NCBI RefSeq assembly: GCF_964204645.1
Contig: NC_134035.1
Coordinates: 4,712,501 to 4,776,500, forward strand
DNA length: 64,000 nt
Direction: 5' to 3'
Source of the DNA: Tubulanus polymorphus
Taxonomy: Eukaryota; Nemertea; Palaeonemertea; Tubulaniformes; Tubulanidae
The notes below the pieces were generated by a model, which had not been told where the DNA came from, did no database searches, and saw only the letters and a program-made list of their open reading frames with translations. Below, in pieces: positions 58,101-64,000 of this stretch. The number at the start of each line of letters is the position of its first letter. Within the stretch, counting starts at the first letter, position 1. Made by a program: the position numbers and the translations under genes.

Positions 58101-59802
58101 AAACCGTACCGTGGTGTATAAGTCTCTGAATGAATGATATATTTTAGAATGGTTGGATAGCGTGTACTTCCCGACGAACCTGCAGCGTATGAAAGAATGT
58201 TACGACTACATGCGCGGGAAGCTAGAAAGTATCGGTATTCCCGTGCTGGACAGCAAGGGAGCTTTCTTTCTGTGGGTGCAATTCGGAAAGGTAATACGAT
58301 GAAAAATTAAGCGCATCCTTCGAAATCGCCTGACTTGCTATCGGAATATGGCTTTGCTTACACCGAATTTGATTCTGACGTATTTTTTATGTTAACGCGT
58401 TTTATAGGTATTCGGTGATGATTGCACTTTCGCTCAGGAATTGGAATTTTTCGAAAGTTTAGTCAATTTAGACGGCGGAGGCGTGTACATTGTGCCTGGT
58501 AGAGAGTTAAAGTGTATAGAACCCGGCTGGTTTAGAGTCATTTTCACTATGGATAGAACTCTTCTCGACGTTGGTACGTGTTCATATCGATATATCGCGG
58601 AACCTCCGTAGCGAGAAATTCGATAATTGTTAAGCTGAATATCTTTCTAGAAAAACTATGTACCATTACATAGAAAATACCACACTGATTTAACAGAAGA
58701 AAAGCTTTCAGCTATAGTTGAAGCTATAAATCTATCTAATCCAATGTTTCTATAGACTATATCTTAATATATCTCTTAGTAGGAATCATTCCTGAAAATG
58801 ATGTATTTGATGTCTTAGTATTCGGAAATAAAACCCATTTCTCTCGTTTTAATTGATGAAACAAAATACGAGGGTAAAATCCATCGACCTCGAATATAAA
58901 AAAAAGGTTCTTAGAGCTGTTCTACTGCGATCAAGATTTTCAATATTTCTCCAATCATGAGGTGGTGGTAAAAATTCAGCCCAAGTTTTAGAGCGCTAAC
59001 TATCCTTTTGATTTGACTTAGAAAGTACAGGTACGACTAAGATATTGCAGTGACCTGATTTTTATAATTATAACAAAAATATCAGTTATAACTGATTGAT
59101 TCTCCAGTGCCTTGTATTTCTTTGCATCGAGGTTCCACTGTTATCAGTCAATTTCTCGAAAAAAAATTACAAAAACTATACTGCAACTGAAATGATGCGT
59201 TCGTTTTTATCATATTTCAGGATTCGACCGTATGGAAAAAGTAGTCAATTCATTCAGGTGCTCGAATAAAGATGTTGAATTACCTGAACTCGTCGAGGGA
59301 GCCGTCTCTAATTCTTTGCTGTCTCAAGGTAAATTTCCAAACATGTATCCGTAGAGAATCCCGCAATGATAACGAAAAATAATGGAAAGTCCGAAAATTT
59401 CAGTCGTAACTCAGTATTATCTGAATAGTAGACGAATATTAAAATAAAGTCGAAACGTTGAATAAACTGCTAGCTCAAGGAAACATTTTCGGCGGACTTT
59501 CGTTGCTATTGCGGGATTGGTCTTTATATTATCTTCACAACATGGATGTAATGTTTTATCAAAGTAGTCTTAATTGAAATCGGAACTGGTAGCTCTTTTT
59601 GAAGACCCGAATATGTTTCGATCTATTCTTTTTCATGTAATAAGACGCGCCGGCGTCATTGGAGGGACTGCTGAGCACGTTGACGACGCAGATCCGCGAT
59701 TCAAACTGGTTGAAGGACAACACGGCCGAACGCTGGCAGAGCGAAAATCCTGAATTAGCTCGAGAATGGCAACGAGCCACGAAAGATCAAAAATCAACAT
59801 AA
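55116..59802 (+). CDS. ACCS2-like: ACC-synthase-like PLP enzyme (ACCS family), downstream copy
   Basis: Tandem sister of the 49863-52922 gene with the same exon pattern plus one more exon. Coding exons: 55116-55223, 55426-55485, 55574-55644, 56050-56119, 56208-56274, 56348-56445, 56542-56619, 57026-57126, 57210-57345, 57430-57574, 58148-58290, 58408-58573, 59221-59328, 59645-59802; 502 residues. Active-site blocks are intact: [62 protein letters not shown] with Lys263 as Schiff-base lysine, EPGWFRVIF. Exon 9 again ends with a GC donor (AAG|GCGAGT). The N-terminal 60 residues differ strongly from the first copy, while exons 7-9 and 11 are very similar. The C-terminal extension (SNWLKDNTAERWQSENPELA) is absent from the first copy. 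Likely a cytosolic PLP enzyme; substrate unknown. Confidence 0.92.
55694..55812. mobile_element. MITE-like foldback, GGGGCCAATTGCTC family, in ACCS2 intron 3
   Basis: GGATCAGTTGCTCAAAAATT mirrors AACTCTTGAGCAACTAGCCCC, with the internal TATCCACTGGTTAAC. Confidence 0.8.
56750..57022. repeat. 45-bp minisatellite, six copies, in ACCS2 intron 7
   Basis: Near-identical units of GGTGCAGGGTACAGACAGCA then GGTTGACATAAGTATTGGTT plus CGAGG or TGAGG. The array runs up to the exon 8 acceptor (exon 8 starts 57026), which it almost touches. Length divisible by three gives repetitive false open frames. Confidence 0.96.
59350..59520. mobile_element. Foldback element with GTCGAAACGTTGAATAAA core, in ACCS2 intron 13
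   Basis: AGAGAATCCCGCAATGATAA at the left mirrors GTTGCTATTGCGGGATT at the right. Inside is AGTCGAAACGTTGAATAAAC, then GCTCAAGGAAACATTTTCGG. Same family as 35915-36090 and 63515-63735. Confidence 0.78.
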
Positions 59803-60026
59803 TGCAGCGCACGAAATATATGAATCTTTTCTGTTGACAATCTGTGATTTTTGCAATTCAGGGACTGTTCTTAGATTTTGCTTTATTTTGATGAAATTCT
59901 CTGCATCTATACTTCAGTCATTACTTTATACATGTATTTAACAGTAATCAATAATGCTCATCGTAACGGGATTAGAGGTCACGCAATGTCTTAATAGTCA
60001 GGGATTCCAGGAAATATCTTAAGTAC

Positions 60027-60146
60027 AGGGGCTGCAGTCGCTGAAAAGTTGGTTAAAGATAACCATAGTGACAATGAAGTTTTTATAGTCACTATGTCAA
60101 CTATCCACTGGTTAACTCTAACCAACTTTTGAGCAACTGGCCCCAG
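60027..60146. mobile_element. MITE-like foldback, GGGGCCAATTGCTC family
   Basis: CAGGGGCTGCAGTCGCTGAA mirrors TTTTGAGCAACTGGCCCC. Lies between the convergent ACCS2 and MZT1 3' ends. Confidence 0.8.
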
Positions 60147-60356
60147 CAGATATAGTAAATAACTTTTATGTGTGTGCAATTAATCAAACGATAATGTATT
60201 TCAAATACATGACAAAACTAACGTCCAAATATATTATTAATAAATTCTTTTATTTGATAATTGAGTATATAAAAACTAATGTAATTAAATGAAGATGATT
60301 TAATGAAATGCTCGCGTGTTTTATCGGTGGGTGTTCGAAAGGATTCAGATCTCGAT

Positions 60357-60971
60357 TTATTGCGTTGAACCAGATCCTGCGGACTTCGTCGAAAGATTTG
60401 CCTACATATAGAAATACATTCGATAAGGACAAGCGAAAGACTGTATTCTCCTATGGATACATTTCGCTGTTTTATTCGTACCTTTATCGCTGCGGTTTCT
60501 CGTCTAAGTTCTTGGATGACTCGCACTAAAGCTTCGGGGTTGGCACCATTTTCACAAAGGCGTACGCAGATCGACATCGTTTCGGCATCCAGACCCGTGT
60601 TGAGCAACTTCGATATTTCAAGCAAAGCTAGATAAATGAAAAAAGAAAGAGTTACGGTCGCTCTCGAGATGAAATCTAAGGCACCCGTTGGCGACCGCCC
60701 GCTTGTGGTGAAAATTGGGAATATCGACCATCTCGTGCTGCCACCTTGTAATAGGCGACGCTACCAACCCGGAAATAAATTCAAAATTTCACTTTAAACC
60801 TAAATATCCGATTAGATTAACGCTTGATTCGGGGTTTCATAGCGCCGAACTGTGGCCCACTAGTAATTACGTCGCATAATCGTGATAATTTTGGAAAGTA
60901 GTCGGTTTACAAGACGTACCGTCCATCGCTTCTCTAGTAGACGAAATATTCTCTTGAGTGGAGGCCGCCAT
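60357..60971 (-). CDS. MZT1: Mitotic-spindle organizing protein 1 (MOZART1), three coding exons
   Basis: Tiny subunit that docks on gamma-tubulin ring complex components and helps recruit the complex to centrosomes and spindle poles. Exons in order: 60971-60920, 60627-60482, 60401-60357; together 80 residues (82 in human). The core [20 protein letters not shown], then [20 protein letters not shown] and [10 protein letters not shown], matches the family nearly residue for residue. The short exon 3 adds [14 protein letters not shown] before TAA, like the small polar tail of human MZT1. The start ATG sits in AAAAATGGCGGCC. AATAAA on this strand lies near 60247. Divergently arranged with BORA. 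Confidence 0.95.
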
Positions 60972-61289
60972 TTTTGGATGATATATTTTAAGGAGGTGAA
61001 TATTTTAATTCGTAAATATTGGGAATAAATTGAATTTGAAAAATTTGAATGAATAAACCGTACACATGAATTATCAAAAACGAATTTGTATATGTTGAGA
61101 TGATTCTCGGAGTGGAATACGCGTAAGAACGAAGTTCGGAGTGTAAGCAGTGAATTATCGTTGGCCGCTGATTGGCTGACCTGAAGCGGGTAGTTCAAAC
61201 ACAGCTGTTCGAGAGTGTCGTGAAGTTGTCATCGGATGCGGAGCCAGAACAGAACGTCGAAATAAAGATACGGTGCCAAACCTGCGAAC
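60972..61289. promoter_or_regulatory. Bidirectional MZT1/BORA promoter and BORA 5' UTR exon
   Basis: Divergent genes start on both sides. It contains an inverted CCAAT box (GATTGG, 61170-61175) and, about 20 bases on, GCGGGTAGTTCAAA (61186-61199), whose last six bases are the reverse of the TTTGAA CHR motif of cell-cycle genes. A strong donor (GCGAAC|GTAAGT, last exon base 61289) marks the end of a non-coding first exon of BORA. Motifs are seen; regulation is inferred. Confidence 0.55.
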
Positions 61290-61436
61290 GTAAGTTGATT
61301 AGCTTTTTTATGCATTTTCCACCAAGCAAATATTGTAACCAGTCAGCTTTTCATTCCTTTCTTCTGTCATGTCTGTTTTATGTTGTGTGCAAAGGTTTTA
61401 GGCCCTAATTTTCTGGCCTAAATCTGTAAATCACAG

Positions 61437-61586
61437 ACAGGGGTTCGTATTTGAAGTTTGGGGTGAACTGTTGCTTAGATAATCCAATATCAAAGGTACC
61501 ATATATATAAACTTTTTATACAGTACCTTGGATATTGGATGATCTAAGCTACAGTTCACCCCCAAACTTCAAATACGAGCCCCTGT
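61437..61586. mobile_element. Foldback element in BORA intron 1
   Basis: ACAGGGGTTCGTATTTGAAG mirrors CTTCAAATACGAGCCCCTGT, and the arms continue through GGTGAACTGT/ACAGTTCACC and CCAATATC/GATATTGG. GGCCTAAAT occurs on both sides (61416-61424 and 61587-61595), a possible 9-bp TSD, though on the left 12 bases separate it from the arm. Confidence 0.85.
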
Positions 61587-61863
61587 GGCCTAAATACTAT
61601 ATAGGCCCTAAAGTACCATTTAGTACCATTTTGCTGCCAAAAATAAGATTTTCAGGATTTGGATAGGTGGAATCAATATAGGGCCTATTTCATTGCTGGT
61701 CAGTGAAAAGAGAATGCAGTTTAGTTAGTAACCCGACCGCAGCTTGTTGGTAGCGGACTGGGCTGCAGTTTAGTCAATAACTGTTAAATTTGGTGACTAT
61801 TATCTCTGCTAGGGGCCTATATACAAGAAGATAGGCGTAATCTTTGTTTCTTTCTTCAGACGA

Positions 61864-64000
61864 ATGTCTTCGATAATGGACGAAAGCCGATTTCACATGA
61901 TGGATCATATGCTCGATTTGAAAACGCCGAGCCCTTACGACACGCGTCACACGCCGAGCCCGATCTTCAAAACACCCGGAAAATATGTGTCTCTCAGTCA
62001 AAACAGTCCTCGGTAAGAAATTAAACTGATGAAACTGTAGGACTAAGGTTTAGAAGGTAGCGACTACATGTAGGCTCTTTTTTTACCCCACAGTCAATAG
62101 CCTCTGATAGTTGCTCGCCCCTAGTTCAAATATTCTCTTAACAACATCCTCGCTTGCCAGGGTTTGATTCGTGAGTTTCAGCGGGCGGCAATCAAACCCT
62201 GGCAAGCGAGGATGCTTTACAAGGGATAGGGAGAGCGCCCCGACCCTGTTCCGACTGCCTCGAGATTCGGTACTTCAAAGAATTTATTGATCCCGCGAGA
62301 TCCGAAGCAAGCAGAGTCTACCGTGTCAGACTGTACTGATAACCAAATTTCAGTAATTTGACCGTGTTAATTTCGCTTTTAGGTATAAAACGACTCCCGG
62401 TGGTAACCGCGCGTTGACTACTCCGAAAAGACGTTTGAACGCGGCCTCCGCGATGTACAACCCTTTTGAGAACCACACGGTCGATTTCTTGCATTTGCCT
62501 ACGTTCAGCCCGAATGTATTTTCGAAAGGAACTTCGACGCCGAGCCGGTCAGATTCGGTAAGTATATCAGCTCTTTTGAACTGCTCAAATCAGGATTCAA
62601 ACCTTATTTGTCGAGATTGAATGAATCACTAAGTCGCCGCATTATCTTACCACAGTCCAATTCTTTAACCCTGATTTGATGATTCCAGTGGAAGACCAAT
62701 GGCTTAATTCCACAGGTCAATGAAAACCAGGGAATTCTGACTCTTTCTTAAAAATCTGAGGGATATATCAGAGAATTTGAATTTGTGGATATTAAGTGGC
62801 ACGAGGAACATCTTGATAAAAACAGCCCCCACTGAGGATATCTTAAAATTTGACCAGTGATTTTTAATTTTTAGTGTCTTGTTGTTCTGACTGGTAATAA
62901 GTGACACAAGGAACTGCTCCTCTTGATATGAATCAGCCCCCACTGCGGATATCGCATAATTTGATTAGGGAGTTTGAATTTTGGTGTCTTGTTAATCGAG
63001 AAATTTTGTTATCAATGGTCTGGGAGATATCAGGGGTTCCCTGATCTGTAAAACATTAACAGAAGTCTCAACTGTTATGATGATGATAATAATAATAATA
63101 ACAATAATAATAATGATACGTGTCTTATTAACTTATATAGCGCTAAATCCAGCGTATAAAAACCACTCAGCGCGCTTCACGTAAAAGCCTCATGTAGCTT
63201 CCAACAAACTTGAATCCTTGATCGAAGGGAAAGCAGTGGGAGGCGTAGGCTATGTCTGAATCATCGCTAGTGCGTCGGGTTATTCAAAATTTCTAACTCG
63301 TCTCGATTTTTTTCGCAGACGCCACAAAAGTTCCGCTGGTCGATCGATCAACAAGCGTTGTTACATCCGGCTGATATCGATGAGATGCCTCATCATCAAT
63401 TAAACCTCATCTCCGTGTAAGTTTCAGGTCGAATACGATTAAAAACTGATTCCCGGGTTAGATAATCTTAGTTGTTGTAAAGACGACTGATATTTGTCTG
63501 ATTAATAATATTTAGAGAATCCTACAATAATAACATATGAAACATATTTAGTACCACAATGTTTCCTTGAGCTAGTAGCTTTTTTTTTATTCAACGCTTC
63601 AACTACATTTTAACGGTCATCTTCAGGAATACTGAATATTAGAATATAGTCGAAACATTGAATAAACTACGTACTAGCTCAAGGAAACATTTTTGGACTT
63701 TGTATTGTTTATTTGTTATTGTTGAAGGATTCTCTATATATTATCGGCACAACACAGATATAGCTATTTTACCAATGGTTTTGTCTTTGGTTTTAGAGAT
63801 GATGAAAATACCGAATACATGGCTCAACAAGCGATCGACACATTTTTCACGAGTAATATGATCGCGCCTTCACCGTGGTCAGAAACGAACAAAACAGTGT
63901 CGAGAATGAACGAAGGTAAAACGCTTTCTCCGTCGTCCGTAAGAGATTTCACTGAGAATGCTTTTAATTGTTTGGAGGAAAGAGAAATATAGACTTCTTG
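61864..64000 (+). CDS. BORA: Protein aurora borealis (Bora), 5' part, runs off the window
   Basis: Cofactor that, after cyclin-CDK phosphorylation, lets Aurora A activate Plk1 at mitotic entry. Coding exons seen: 61864-62012, 62383-62557, 63319-63416, and 63797 to near the right edge. N-terminal part: KTPSPYDTRHTPSPIFKTPG, SQNSPR and LTTPKRRLN, a cluster of S/T-P sites with an RxL cyclin-docking motif. Conserved blocks: MYNPFENHTVDF, TPQKFRWSIDQQALLHPADI, QQAIDTFFTSNMIAPSPW (the SPW serine matches the key CDK site of human Bora, as recalled). In the last exon the frame would reach a TAG near 63990, but donor-like sites (GAACGAAG|GTAAAA, CGTCC|GTAAGA) precede it, so splicing onward is expected. 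The ATG follows a spliced non-coding exon. The C-terminal Plk1-binding half is outside. Confidence 0.93.
62145..62214. repeat. Small perfect foldback (CATCCTCGCTTGCCAGGG)
   Basis: A 70-bp palindrome: CATCCTCGCTTGCCAGGGTT mirrors AACCCTGGCAAGCGAGGATG around a roughly 20-base loop. Same family as 49751-49804. In BORA intron 2. Confidence 0.88.
63515..63735. mobile_element. Foldback element with GTCGAAACATTGAATAAA core, in BORA intron 4
   Basis: AATGTTTCCTTGAGCTAGTA mirrors TACTAGCTCAAGGAAACATT, and each arm carries a CTGAAGATGACC-like or ATAGTCGAAAC-like block. Third member of the 35915/59350 family. Confidence 0.82.

Noticed and set aside
61172-61408. Frame beginning ADLKRVVQTQLF as the BORA N terminus
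   Set aside because: It starts at TTG, reads through a strong donor at 61290, and the conserved Bora sequence continues from the ATG in the next exon.

Overview
This window looks like nuclear DNA from an animal, most likely a lophotrochozoan (spiralian) invertebrate. The genes carry phase-consistent GT-AG introns of about 0.1 to 5 kb, AATAAA poly(A) signals and animal-specific families (Onecut, Bora, MOZART1, SAAL1, ACCS-like). The phylum cannot be settled from sequence alone. Exon models were built by hand from splice sites, reading phase and family similarity recalled from memory; no search was run.

Layout, left to right. 1-8.9 kb: no gene recognised, many repeats, possibly an intron of the next gene. 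9.0-10.15 kb (-): Onecut exon with the CUT domain; its homeodomain exon is not in the window. 13.6-24.2 kb (+): complete ten-exon WDR4, the partner subunit of the tRNA m7G46 methyltransferase, with a repeat-filled third intron. 27.5-29.1 kb (-): single-coding-exon UDP-glycosyltransferase. 31.05 kb (+): tRNA-Thr(CGT). 32.8-35.1 kb (+): one-coding-exon 776-residue multi-pass membrane protein of unknown family. 36.4-42.4 kb (-): small tetraspanin-like gene with two possible alternative last exons. 44.9-49.6 kb (-): SAAL1, nine exons. 49.9-52.9 and 55.1-59.8 kb (+): a tandem pair of ACC-synthase-like PLP enzymes (ACCS family) that share a GC-AG intron exactly after the PLP lysine. 60.4-61.0 kb (-): MZT1. 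61.2-64.0 kb (+): 5' part of BORA, cut by the window end.

Two gene pairs are head-to-head with short shared promoters: SAAL1/ACCS1 (about 300 bp between start codons) and MZT1/BORA. MZT1 (gamma-tubulin complex) and Bora (Aurora A/Plk1 activation) both serve mitosis, and as recalled they are also divergent neighbours in human, so this pair may be an ancient linkage.

Introns and spacers are full of short foldback (MITE-like) elements, several with clear target-site duplications, plus minisatellites, SINE-like tRNA relics and elements carrying a hammerhead-like core. No CRISPR array, bacterial operon or viral gene was seen.
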